DNA of 64,000 nt. Source: Amanita rubescens (lineage: Eukaryota; Basidiomycota; Agaricomycetes; Agaricales; Amanitaceae). Numbering within the stretch: the stretch's first letter is position 1; each line of letters begins with the position of its first letter. The notes under the pieces were generated by a model. That model was not told the origin of the DNA. It saw only the letters and a list, made by a program, of their open reading frames with translations, and did no database searches. Positions 54,304 through 63,597 of this stretch are shown here, in pieces. The position numbers were made by a program, and so were the translations under genes. The DNA lies in assembly GCA_015039365.1 (NCBI GenBank), contig WION01000012.1, positions 1 through 64,000 on the forward strand, written 5' to 3'.

Positions 54304-55092
54304 TTAACACCTAACATAAATAGCTGTAAGTGCATCCTTGTCTTTGCAATTACTCAATGAAAGATTGTACAACATCCCTTCATAATTCAAGTTCTGACCA
54401 GTTTCAATGCCATCATGGAACCATACCATACCATTGTCACATACTACATGTGCAGTGTAATGTGCATCTCCAAAGTATATAATCCCACACAATTTGTAAG
54501 AAGTTTCAGTGTTGTTAATGGATATAGTGAAATTAGCATCAATTTGAATTGTTTGTCCTGCAAAATCTAAAGCTATAAAAGGGAGAGGAAATGCAAATTC
54601 TTTAACAATGAGAAGCTGATCATTGCAGGTTGTGCAGCTTTTATCTGTTTCCTCATTCACTGTGCCCATCCACTCTGATATAGATGCATATCTTGTGTTT
54701 CCTGCATATATAAGACAAGTGTTGTCAGGTGTTCTACATTGTGTAATATGATTGTTCTTGCACCTATATTTGAACACCATTGTGTCTGCAGGAAGTGAAA
54801 ACATGTATAAGATGATGTGACTAACTGCTGTGAGTTCTCCCCAACCAAAGTAGGAAGGAGCTAGTTGGTGTAAAAAGCATCTTATATCATCTCTTGTAGA
54901 TTCCAATGTTTTTAGTCCAAATGAATGTCTCCTGAAATTTAATGCAAGATTGCTCAGAATTTCATTATTTGTACCACTGAATATATGTGTGTATTGATCC
55001 CTATTTCTGGCCCACATAGCATGCACTATGCATAGGATGGCATCAATATGCACAGCTGAAAAATCCTTCAAAAGATGTACAACTGGAAGGCT
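54304..55092 (-). CDS. USP-like (C19-fold) peptidase domain, C-terminal part of Helitron protein
   Basis: About 263 open codons. Features: HIDAILCIVHAMW at the expected catalytic-Cys helix; NNEILSNLALNFRRHSFGL; a ring of CKNNHITQC and SCTTCNDQ (two CxxC/CxxxH-like pairs); FIALDFAGQTIQID; and the terminal box YKLCGIIYFGDAHYTAHVVC with MVWFHDGIETG, which matches the USP His-box pattern GHYTA...W..FDD. The normal N-x-C-Y catalytic Cys motif is not present before the first helix (SAVHID), so catalysis is doubtful. The frame has no internal stop, so it is more recent or more constrained than the broken helicase. Its upstream joining partner (helicase C-terminus) has been flipped to the opposite strand. 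Confidence 0.6.
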   Translation of the reverse strand, partial: SLPVVHLLKDFSAVHIDAILCIVHAMWARNRDQYTHIFSGTNNEILSNLALNFRRHSFGLKTLESTRDDIRCFLHQLAPSYFGWGELTAVSHIILYMFSLPADTMVFKYRCKNNHITQCRTPDNTCLIYAGNTRYASISEWMGTVNEETDKSCTTCNDQLLIVKEFAFPLPFIALDFAGQTIQIDANFTISINNTETSYKLCGIIYFGDAHYTAHVVCDNGMVWFHDGIETGQNLNYEGMLYNLSLSNCKDKDALTAIYVRC

Positions 55093-55790
55093 TACCATTA
55101 AATGTTGTCCATCTTACAGGTTCTACAGTTTCCTTGGTATGCTTCTTATCTGATGGAAATCAGGTGTCAATCTCAAGATCTCAAGTTGAAGTGCTCCCAA
55201 ACTTTGCAATGACTGACTTTGCCTCCCAAGGGAAAACAAGGCCATACCATCCTGTTGATTTAAATAACTGCAGATCTCATCAGTCTTATTATACAGTGCT
55301 TTCATGCAGTTCCTCAGCAGATGGCACAATTATATTACAAGGATTTGATACAAAGAAAATAACTGGAAAAGCATCAGGTGCCTTGTGACAAGAATTTCGT
55401 GACTTGGAACTGTTGGATGAAATTACAAGACTGAAATACATAGGTGAATTACCAGAGACAGTACAAGGCAACAGAAGAAATGCATTGATTCACACTTTCA
55501 GGCAGTGCAAAGGGTTGACTTATGTTCCAGACTCTGTGCATCCTTCCATCAGGTGGAACAAAAATGATCCAATGCTAGATCCAATTGCAGATGATATGCC
55601 ATGGACTTTAGTGGCAAAAACCACTGGTCCCATGATAAAAGAAGAAGCAGATACAGGTAGAGGAAATCAGGGCAATTCTCCAGAAACTTCAATAAGAAAC
55701 AAGAAAAGAAAAAACACCACTCCACAGAATGAACATAAAACCAAGGTCAGAAAAACACAAACCTTTTCCAGTACTAACAGAAGAACTCAC
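55088..55790 (+). pseudogene. Helitron helicase C-terminal block, inverted
   Basis: Plus-strand reading EGLPLNVVHLTGSTVSLVCF, LPNFAMTDFASQGKTRPYHP, NCRSHQSYYTVLSCSSSADG, ILQGFDTKKITGKASGAL, a stop, then EFRDLELLDEITRLKYIGEL with YVPDSVHPSIRWNKNDPML and a Lys/Arg-rich tail. This is the C-terminal RecA-like lobe (motif V/VI region, SHQSYYTVLSR-like, with the motif VI Arg replaced) and tail of the same helicase whose N-terminal lobe lies on the minus strand at 61.7-64 kb. It should follow KQNQRILEILFVKL (minus, about 55830) and precede the USP-like domain, so the block has been inverted. One TGA replaces an Arg codon after KASGAL. Confidence 0.75.
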
Positions 55791-55799
55791 TATTGGTTC

Positions 55800-55904
55800 A
55801 CTATCATTGATACCATGTGGAACTGTATGACACACAGAACAGCTTTACAAACAATATCTCCAATATTCTCTGATTTTGTTTTCCTAATGATGATTGTGAA
55901 CCAA
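55800..55904 (-). pseudogene. Helitron helicase internal piece left of Gypsy insertion
   Basis: Minus-strand reading from the Gypsy target site gives (V)VGSQSSLGKQNQRILEIL with FVKL, continuing exactly from TELCITNGQEGTVVG on the far side of the Gypsy (61675-61710). With one copy of the ACCAA duplication removed, the frame joins without a shift. The conserved sequence fails at about 55800, where the inversion begins. Confidence 0.7.
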
Positions 55905-56543
55905 TGTTAGGAGGTTATCCACACACAACCACTAAGACACTCGAGTGAGGGGATGAGAACTAGATTGCGTTGAAACGATCAGAAGAAGGCCGATGCGGAA
56001 GTGCGTTCGGCCAAAGGGGCTTCGGAGGTCAGTCCTGGGGGTGCCTCGGAGGCAGAGAGAGTGCCGAAGACGAAGGTGAATGAGTGGAAGGTGTCCGAAG
56101 CACCGAGGAACGAAGGGAACGGAAGGAATCGAACTCGGAACGAAGCTGGGGTGATAATTCGCTAACTACAACTACGTACACAATGGTATATATACTACGG
56201 AGGCACGAGGTGACCATGTGATGAATCCTGCACCGAGTCCGAGGCCTGTGCATGCGTCCGAACACAAACGATCATCCTCTGGGATCGAGCATAGGCTCGG
56301 AGTGCTTCGGGGAGCTTCGGAAGGTTTCGGAGATCGGTTCCAACGTAGCCGGAATCGGCTCGTTACAGCGTCTATGGACAACAGAAACAATCATAAGACT
56401 AAGGAACTAATCCAACCCTCAACCCTTATATACCTGTCCTCTCGTGGCTGCGCCATAGCTATCCCGTGGGCCGCTGACCTAATCCTGTTAATACCCGTCT
56501 TGATAACCTTTCAATCCTAACATCCATAAATACGACCCTTACA
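55905..56543 (-). repeat. Gypsy LTR, full length (3' LTR by coding direction)
   Basis: 639 bp, TG...CA. Next to it at 56544-56557, on the minus strand, is the purine-rich AAGGGGAGATGG that serves as the polypurine tract. Compared with the other LTR it has 401 extra bases (about 55971-56371, bounded by GCGT repeats). The shared 238 bp differ by six transitions. Confidence 0.85.
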
Positions 56544-56557
56544 CCATCTCCCCTTCA
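56544..56557 (-). promoter_or_regulatory. Gypsy polypurine tract
   Basis: Minus-strand purine-rich AAGGGGAGATGG directly abuts the LTR start (TGTAAGGG), as required for plus-strand DNA priming in LTR retrotransposons. The position confirms the coding direction of the element. Confidence 0.6.
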
Positions 56558-56849
56558 GGATTCTCGTCCCGAGAATCGGCTTTCTCCTCGTCATTATCTT
56601 CATCGTCTTCCCAGTTGACTTCACTTCAATCCCGTCTCCAATTCGCCCATCTCCGTTGCATGTTTTCCAAATATTCTTTATCGAATTTTCCATCCTCCCA
56701 TCCAAACAATCGCTTCAGAGCGTTAGTAGTCGTATAATTCTGGTACGCTCGGAATTGTAATGTTTTGTTCTCCAGCATCCTTCGTGGAGCGTTGGGTTTC
56801 TTTTTGTGGAATTGAGCTACTTTTTTACTTGCGTGCTCCAAGTTGTCCA

Positions 56850-58402
56850 TAGGGATTGGCTTGGGTAAACCCCTGGGTATCCAGGGACGTACCCGCACCC
56901 GTACCCCATGATGTACCCATACCCGTTGCCCGGGTACGGGTTTGGAGGCGGGTACAGGAGAGGCTGACCCAGACCCGGACCCGGGCTCCTACCCGTACCC
57001 ATACCCGCGCGGGTTGCACCCACATAACGTGTGACATGTGACATCCCAGGCGCGCTCGCCACTCAGCGTCCATGCCCTCTGAGCTGCCTATCTCTTCAAG
57101 ACCACCTGTGCAAGCACCGTGGATATGTGCTTACGGACGGTTATGAATGGAAGTTATGGACGCTGGGTGGGTTTCTATTTTCCTCAGGCTGGATTTCGAC
57201 CGGTTGCTGACCCATGGGCCACCTCCCTCACCCTCCATTAGCTCCACCACTCCCAAGCGTGGAAAACTGAGAGAAGGTAGCACAATTTCTACTAAGTCTA
57301 CAAAGAATGATCCAGTAGCAATGTCGAACAAGAAAGTGCGTGCTCGAGTTAGATCATCTGTATGTTGCTTATGGCTTGTCACGGTAGATCCCAATCCTGC
57401 TGCCATCAGCTCCGACTTCTCCAACTCTTGAATTGAAAGTGGTTCAGTCGAAGTGGTCCCCGAAACAAGCTATGGCTACTTATGATCAACTGCAAACACC
57501 ACCTCAACCACAAACGCCGTAACTCAACCCTGCCGCACCCCACCACCACCTTATCATGTCCCACTGCATCCTACTACGAGGCCGGACGTTCAAAGCGTGC
57601 CACCAACGACATTACTCACAACAAGGCCTGATATCCCCAGTGTACCTATGTCGACGTCACGCGTCACCCACTACGAGGCCAGATATTCTCAGCGTACCGC
57701 CAACAACTTCTCCTACTACGAGACCGGAGGTTCCCAGTGTGCCACTGACGACGTCTCCCACTACGAATGCCGCCTACAACCTCTCCCACCACCAGACCGG
57801 ATGTTCCTGGCTCGAACTCCTAGGCTACCGGTTGGATAAGGTGTATCACTGCAAATTTACCAACACTCGTAACGAGCATGAATTCGTTATCTACGAGTTC
57901 ACGAACGAGCACAAGGTCAAGTTGGAACTGCGCACAGACCGCGCTGCAGGCCAGCGCAAAGATGCGTCGTCGTCGTCTTCATCGGTGGGATCGTTCGGTA
58001 CCGATGTTGGCGGGTCCCTCTCCCCCGGATCGTCGAACTCGTCATTATCCCTGTCATCGATGAGGGGCAGCATAACTAAAGCGTCCAATTCCATCAGACA
58101 CTCTATGCGCCGGGTATCGGACAGCTCATTGTCACGTCCCTCCAGTATCAGTTTGAATCAATATCTCGCCGCAGTCTCGCACCCTCCCGCTGCCCGCACC
58201 CTCCCACACGCTCGCACATGCCCCTGTGTCCTCCCACGCCCGTTGTGCCCCGGGTATAGGTACGGGTATTCCTGCTTTACCCGTACCCATGTTGTGGGTA
58301 CGGGTTTGAGTGTGGGTCTACAAGGTGTCGACCCCCACCCGTACCCTCTACGGGTGCGGGTACTTGACCCACACGGGTTTAACCGACCCGTGCCAATCCC
58401 TA
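56850..58402 (+). mobile_element. hAT-like non-autonomous element carrying host-like coding sequence
   Basis: 1,553 bp with terminal inverted repeats TAGGGATTGGC / GCCAATCCCTA and an 8-bp target duplication GTTGTCCA (56842-56849 and 58403-58410). TAGGG termini and an 8-bp duplication fit hAT. About 200 bp at each end is packed with GGGTACGGGT/ACCCGTACCC motifs, like the region at 31835-31935 beside the hAT transposase. There is no transposase inside. The interior contains an open frame on the plus strand (57556-58180 region) with protein-like sequence (next entry). A resident hAT would have supplied transposase. Confidence 0.9.
57556..58180 (+). CDS. captured host-like coding fragment with minisatellite
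   Basis: Open plus-strand frame inside the hAT-like element. It starts with tandem units of about 45 bp (57590-57780) encoding variants of TTRPDILSVPPTTSPTTRPE. These are followed by WLELLGYRLDKVYHCKFTNT, NEHEFVIYEFTNEHKVKLEL with RTDRAAGQRK, and a Ser-rich tail. The WLEL...YHCKF...EHEFVIYEF...LRT pattern resembles a beta-strand-rich family found in mushroom genomes, but I cannot name it. The frame runs into the subterminal repeats near 58190 without a proper stop, so the fragment is probably a partial gene captured by the transposon. Expression is unknown. Confidence 0.45.
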
Positions 58403-59530
58403 GTTGTCCACCGGTTCCCAAGTCGCTTCTTCGTGAGGATATCCCTTCCATTTAACCAAATACTCCAGCTGTCCTTTACCTCCCCTCTGTCGACTATCAA
58501 CCACTTCCTCCACCTCGAATTCCGTATCTCCTTTCATGTTCTCTTCTTCCTTTCGTCGCTTATCCCATTCCTTCTCCGTTTGTTGTTTGGGAAATCGAGC
58601 GGGTACGTGAGGTTTCAGCCATATCTCGTTAAATACGTTGTAGACTTTCCATGCCATCGGTATCTTAATTTGATACGCCAACACTCCCACTTTTTCAACA
58701 ACTTTGTACGGTCCTACGAACTTCCCTCCTAGTTTTTTAATGGTTCGGAGAGTCGGAAGGTTCTGTGTGCTAAGGTACACCTTCTCTCCTTTTTTATACT
58801 CCCGTGAAGGTTGTTTCTTCACGTCGTATTGTTTTTTCATTGCTTCTGCCGCTTGACTTAATCCATCCTTTGCCTTTCTACACGCTTCTGACAATTGTTT
58901 GATCCATTCATCCACTGCCACCACCTTCCTTTCGATCGTCGGTTCTACCCCCTTTCGTGGATGTCATCCATTATTCAAGAAGAATGGAGAAAATCCGGTT
59001 GCCGAATGAACTCTATCGTTATGACAGAATTGCGCCACTGCTAGCCAATCACTCCAATCATTTTGTTGATGATTCACAAACATGGTGAGGAATTCTTTTA
59101 CTTCCTGATTTACCCTTTCCGTTTGTCCGTCCGTCTGCGGGTGATAGGCTGTGGATGGATTGGCTTTTATCTTCAGCACTTCGTACAATTCCTTCATAAA
59201 TCTTGACACAAATTGGGGTCCTCGATCGCTGATCACCTTCTCTGGTATCCCGTGTTCTCTGAATACATGGTCTCGGAATAACATCGCCGTTCCTTGACTA
59301 GTCAGCATAGTCTTCATTGGTAGGAAGTACGCCTTTTTTGTGAAACGATTGACGATTACTAAGACTGCGTCATATCCCTTGGATTCAGGTAGAGGACCAA
59401 TCATATCTATTGATATTATTTGCCATGGTCTTTCCGGAATTTCGTTCGGGTTCAGCGGAGCCGCCACCAATAATTTCGTAGTATCAATTCAATCGTCTTA
59501 TCGATTCCTGAATGCCCCCACGAATGGTGT
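58400..59530 (-). pseudogene. Gypsy integrase
   Basis: Integrase with the HHCC-zinc-finger end (HHSWGHSGIDKTIELIL, about 59500-59540) and catalytic core. IISIDMIGPLPESKGYDAVL gives the first Asp, ISDRGPQFVSRFMKELYEVL the second Asp, and STAYHPQTDGQTERVNQEVK the Glu. The GPY/F-type region is KLGGKFVGPYKVVEKVGVLA. A TGA replaces Trp after SPFFLNNG (58962), and the frame continues as HPRKG and VDEWIKQLSEACRKAKDGL. The D,D-E residues are all kept, so the stop may be recent. Confidence 0.85.
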
Positions 59531-59631
59531 ATAGCCATCACTTCTTCCCTCAATTTCTTTACCACCGGTACATACACTCGCTCTCGCCACATCACCATTC
59601 TGTTATCCTGTAATTTCCACTCTTCTTCGTT

Positions 59632-60183
59632 TCATTCTACTGCATTTTTTATTTTTTCTTCCCATTGCCTTTTATTCGTCTTTTTTATCTGTTCTTCTAT
59701 TTCTTGTAATCCTCCGTTTTCATTTATCATACGTACAAACATTTCTTCCTTCAGTACTATCGTTCCCTCGTTGTCCGTTTCCCCTTTATCAAAATCCGCC
59801 CTTCTCGATAATGCATCGGCTTTTGTATTGGTTTTGCCTGGCTGATGTTTCAACGTGAAGTTGTATTCTTGTAGATCCAACACCCATTGTGCTTGCCGCC
59901 GATTTATGTTCTGAGCCTTGCGGAAGTAAGTGAGGTTCTGATGGTCCGTCAGGATTTCAATCTCCTCCTCCGTTCCTTTCAAGTAATGAGACCATTCATA
60001 CAACGCATGCATTATCGCCAACAACTCTTTATCGTACACCTCATAATTTCTCTCCATTGGGTTTAGTGATTTTGAAATGAACGCGATTGGTCGCCACGTT
60101 CCGTCTGATTGTTGTTGGGATAGTACCGCTCCCATTGCAAAGTCTGACGCATCCGTTTCTACCCGATATTGTCCCTTGTCCAT
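59632..60183 (-). pseudogene. Gypsy RNase H domain
   Basis: VETDASDFAMGAVLSQQQSD has the first catalytic Asp; YEVYDKELLAIMHALYEWSH the Glu; EILTDHQNLTYF the second Asp; and RQAQWVLDLQEYNFTLKHQP with KADALSRRADFD follows. The upstream RT polymerase domain, including YVDD, is absent, because the sequence stops at 60183 and enters the LTR-like block. A TAG follows KNAVE at 59632. Confidence 0.85.
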
Positions 60184-60496
60184 GTTAAATATAGAATTAT
60201 ATTTATAGAATGATTAACTACTGATTGACTACAATCAGTATTACTCATATCACTTGCATCATCCTTTATGTATGACATAGAGATGACATCATATTGACTT
60301 CATTATGATATCATAGTGACATCATGATAGACTCATGATCGCACCTTATGGTGTGCTTAGCACGCCATATCTTCCCATACATATGTAGATACATATTTGT
60401 TCTCTCTTAGTATATAAACCTGTCCTATATCGTAGAATAGGACAATCCATTCTCTTCCTCTTACTATCACTACTACGCCGAAGGGTAGTGCTAAGA
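60184..60496 (+). repeat. solo-LTR-like block replacing protease/RT
   Basis: 313 bp starting TGTTAAATATAG and ending near CTATTGCA. It contains TATATAAACCTG (60412), a TATA-box-like element, followed by a short pyrimidine-rich region. It resembles an LTR of a different family in plus orientation. No target duplication is visible, and neighbouring Gypsy sequence is missing on both sides, so it probably came from recombination between nested insertions. Confidence 0.45.
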
Positions 60497-61102
60497 CTAT
60501 ATCGCAATAGGTAAGCTATTGCACCTGCTCATGCTGTGGACACGCTCTCGCGTAGACCTGTCTTCTTCATCAATAGGTGATACTACTCCTATCACCGCAT
60601 TTCTCGCTTCCACTCCTGTCCTCAATTGCGCCCATGTGTATTCCGCCGCTCTCAGTGTGGCCGTCACTTCCTCCACGAAATCCATGAATTCTTGTAACTT
60701 TACTCCTGCCCAGTTCTCTGCTCTGTTTGCCATTCCTCCTTTTATCCGTTGGAGGGCGATCGCGATCATTTGGCTGTTGTTGAGTACTTCCGTCAACGAG
60801 AAGTACGCCTTCATCGATCTCAACCAGTGCGCTATCTTTTCTGGTTTGCCTTCATATGCTTCCGGCGGATCAATCTTCATCTGAGGTCTGGGCGGTTTGG
60901 GTGGTTCCCTGAATGCTTCTCTTATCTCTCCTATCACTTGTGCCACTCCATGTCCCGCATTTCGTTGGTCTCCTGGGGTTAGCGCCTGCCAGAGCGCTCG
61001 TACTGCGGCCAGGGCTAGCGACCCTACTAATGCGGCTAACAACCCTACACATGCTCCTATCAACGCCTCTGTTGGTGTATACGGCATTCTTCTTATTTTC
61101 AC
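60497..61102 (-). pseudogene. Gypsy Gag (partial)
   Basis: The product starts MKIRRMPYTPTEALIGACVG, then has a hydrophobic Ala/Leu segment, and the Gag core KIDPPEAYEGKPEKIAHWLR with MKAYFSLTE and TLRAAEYTWAQLRTG. The characteristic retrotransposon-gag pattern (F-G...W...A...F) is seen. It is truncated before any zinc knuckle, at the junction with the LTR-like block. Confidence 0.7.
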
Positions 61103-61431
61103 AGGGACGAAGGGAGTTTTTCAATACTGTTCATTTGGTTCTAGCTCATCTTCTCCTATGGATCGAATAGGTACGCCTAAACTCGAACAGATCGTAGTTT
61201 TACCGGGTCTGCAACTCTGAGTTTAGAGCAGTCCCAGTCCTATCTCGTTAACCCTCGAGTCCGGGTTTATCAAGCGGTAGTGGATACGCGCGATGTGCAG
61301 CGTGAGGAGGTAGAGGTATCTGAAGTGGGCTACTAGCGCTATCAAGCGCAGCAACCATCAAATATCGTATCTGTCCGTCATAGGCAACAACGAGCAGGCG
61401 AGTGTGGTAGTGTAAAGTAGTCTTACGATTA

Positions 61432-61669
61432 TGTTAGGAGGTTATCCGCACACAACCACTAAGACACTCGAGTGAGGGGATGAGAACTAGATTGCGTCTA
61501 TGGACAACAGAAACAATCGTAAGACTAAGGAACTAATCCAACCCTCAACCCTTATATACCTGTCCTCTCGTGGCTGCGCCATAGCTATCCCGCAGGCCGC
61601 TGACCTAATCCTGTTAATACCCGTCTTGATAACCTTTCGATCCTAACATCCATAAATACAACCCTTACA
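61432..61669 (-). repeat. Gypsy LTR with 401-bp deletion (5' LTR by coding direction)
   Basis: 238 bp, TG...CA. The deletion joins GATTGCGT directly to CTATGGACAA, where the other LTR has 401 bp between two GCGT copies, so it arose by recombination at a 4-bp microhomology. Promoter elements expected in the deleted middle are gone. Confidence 0.85.
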
Positions 61670-61674
61670 ACCAA

Positions 61675-62436
61675 CTACTGTTCCTTCTTGTCCATTTGTT
61701 ATGCATAATTCAGTTGCAACATTACATTTTATCATCACAGGAAGTCCCAAGCACAGGGAAGTTTGCCTGGTACAGGTTTATCAGCAGCTGAATGTGGTAA
61801 CTCCCAAAGTAACTTTTGTAGCTTTTCAGTTAATTTTAATTTGTTACTTTTTTCTTATTTTCTGTGATTTTCTGGTCCTATTCATATTTTCATTTGATCT
61901 CAATGCATCATCTGAAAAAAATCAACCAGTTCTTGTCCAGTTTCCTGTCCAAATTTCAAGCAACCTAGATGATTTACCTCATCCTTCTGTGCATTTTTGG
62001 CTACTATAATAGATACAAATCTAAACTCAGGAGCAGTGATAGAAGGTTTACCAGGTAGCTGAGATGTGATACGAGTTCTAAGGAATTGCATGTCTTCAAG
62101 AGTGCAATCCTTATGTCTCATATTTTCCAGTCCTTTATGCAATTTACTATGATCCTTTGACTACTGTCTTTGCCTCATGTTCTGCCTTAGTATAACAACT
62201 GTTATCACATGATGCCATAATGCTCTTCCTAATGCTTCGTCTTGCCATTTATTTTTTGTCCCATATACTCCTACTGTACGGCTATAGAGTGCCACATTCT
62301 CACCACCAATTGGAGGAGGTAACTGTGCAAAGTCTCCTGCAAAAAGAATATTTAATCCACCAAATGGTTTAGTAGGTTTATTCACTTGGCATAGCTGAGC
62401 ACTAATCCTGTACAGCTCATGAGTCGTGACATGATA
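61675..62436 (-). pseudogene. Helitron helicase, middle part
   Basis: HELYRISAQLCQ and KPFGGLNILFAGDFAQLPPP (the motif III region after Walker B), RALWHHVITVVILRQNMRQR (motif IV), LENMRHKDCTLEDMQFLRTR and FRFVSIIVAKNAQKDEVNHL, then LPVMIKCNVATELCITNGQE with GTVVG. This is the Pif1-like helicase characteristic of Helitrons. Stops lie between QMMH and TLGVTTFS (about 61770-61900). At the Tc1 junction the reading frame is shifted relative to DEVSML on the other side. Confidence 0.85.
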
Positions 62437-63595
62437 CAGTGGGTGAAAGAACTGCCCCAATGTTTGCCTGTTTTGGAAAGATTGGAATGGTGTGAGACAA
62501 TGACATAAGCAAAAAGTCTGAATAAATCACATGACATATTACTACATGTTGTCTACCTGTCAATCTAAAAATAATGTGATTCTGATCAAAACTCATTGTT
62601 TAATAAATCAAACAAAATAATCAATCATTGGGGCAGTTTTTTGACCCTTAACCAATTTTACCAATTTTCAATGTTACACACCAGTACAAGGCAGGGGTGG
62701 GTCATGTGAATAGTAAACAATGTCATGTGACCTTATTTGCATTAATTTGGCATGTTGAACTTGGCTCATTCATCTTCTTGACCCCTCACCACCACCATGA
62801 AATCCATCTCTGTTAAGAAACACTCTTCTGTTGTTTCTCTCCTCAATGAGGGGTATTCTCATCATCAAATTCAGGTTAGGACTGGTCTAAGGAATGGTAT
62901 CATTGGAAGGATCAGTAAGGAGGTGGAGGGGGATAAGGAAAATCATCCTGGTGGTGGTCCTTCCGTGCAGGGGAACATGAATGCTGAGCAGTATTGTGAG
63001 ATTTTGGAGGAGGGAGTGGAGGAGAGCTTTGAAAGTTTGGAGATGGCTGAGGATGAGCAGTATTTCCAACAGGACAATGACCCAAAACACACCTCCAAAA
63101 AGGCAGATGAGTGGTTTTCTGACAACAATATCACTCCCCTGAAGTGGCCTGCCCAATCCCCTGACCTAAATCCCATTGAACACCTTTGGCAACATCTCAA
63201 GGCCAAACTCCAGCAACATGACACACCACCCAAAGGAGTGCATGAATTATGGGAGAGGGTGGCAAAGGAGTGGACTGAAATACCACCAGGGACATGCCAG
63301 AACCTTATAGAAAGCCTAGAAGGATTCAGGCAGTTTTAAAGGCAAAGGGGGGTCATACAAAGTATTAGATCATAAAATAATAGAGGGTCAAAAAACTGCC
63401 CCAATGATTGATTATTTTGTTTGATTTATTAAGCAATGAGTTTTGATCAGAATCACATTATTTTTAGATCGATAGGTAGTGAACATGTAGTAATATGTCA
63501 TGTGATTTATTCAGACTTTTTGCTTATGTCATTGTCTCACACCATTCCAATCTTTCCAAAACAAGCAAACATTGGGGCAGTTTTTTTACCCACTG
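62437..63595 (+). mobile_element. Tc1/mariner element with long double inverted repeats, internally deleted
   Basis: 1,159 bp, inserted at TA (62435-62436 and 63596-63597). Termini are CAGTGGGTGAAAGAACTGCC and its complement with a T-rich variant. The inverted repeats extend about 200 bp. An inner second TIR-like sequence (TTGGGGCAGTTTTTTGACCC) lies at about 62629 and, complementary, at 63384-63405. The insertion splits the Helitron helicase right after DEVSML. The transposase gene inside is shortened. Confidence 0.9.
62797..63339 (+). pseudogene. Tc1-type transposase, internal deletion
   Basis: 180 open codons from ATG 62797, compared with about 340 for a full Tc1 transposase. The N-terminal HTH is kept (VVSLLNEGYSHHQIQVRTGL with RNGIIGRISKEV), then GGGPS joins directly to QGNMNAEQYCEILEEGVEES. 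QQDNDPKHTSKKADEWF holds the second catalytic Asp, and WPAQSPDLNPIEHLWQHLKA holds the Glu (DD34E-like spacing). The segment with the second HTH and the first catalytic Asp is deleted in frame. It could bind its TIRs but cannot catalyse transposition. Confidence 0.85.
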
Positions 63596-63597
63596 TA

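Larger units (their letters stand above)
56640..58430 (-). pseudogene. Gypsy chromodomain region, split by hAT-like insertion
   Basis: LEYLVKWKGYPHEEATWEPV followed by DN ends at the insertion (58403-58430). The protein resumes on the other side as NLEHASKKVAQFHKKKPNAP and runs to LENMQRRWANWRRD (56849-56640). The aromatic cage residues (Y, W, W in YLVKWKGY and TWEP) are present. Chromodomains direct chromovirus integration to marked chromatin; this one can no longer be translated through the insertion. Confidence 0.85.
55905..61669 (-). mobile_element. Ty3/Gypsy LTR retrotransposon with chromodomain, internally deleted
   Basis: 5,765 bp between LTRs beginning TGTTAGGAGG and ending CCCTTACA, with target duplication ACCAA at 55900-55904 and 61670-61674. 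Coding order on the minus strand is gag (61102-60497), RNase H (60183-59632), integrase (59530-58930) and chromodomain (58430-58403 joined to 56849-56640). Protease and the polymerase domain of RT are missing, replaced by an LTR-like block (60184-60496). A hAT-like element splits the chromodomain. Stops occur (for example TGA for Trp after SPFFLNNG and TAG after KNAVE). It is therefore dead, but its termini and target site are perfectly preserved. Confidence 0.9.

Noticed and set aside
55123..55329. Minus-strand frame upstream of the USP-like domain as its N-terminal extension
   Set aside because: It is exactly antisense to the conserved plus-strand helicase C-terminal block, which has recognisable motifs. 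The minus frame is its shadow.
56825..57073. Pro/Gly-rich minus-strand proteins at the left end of the hAT-like element
   Set aside because: They are translations of the ACCCGTACCC subterminal repeat array.
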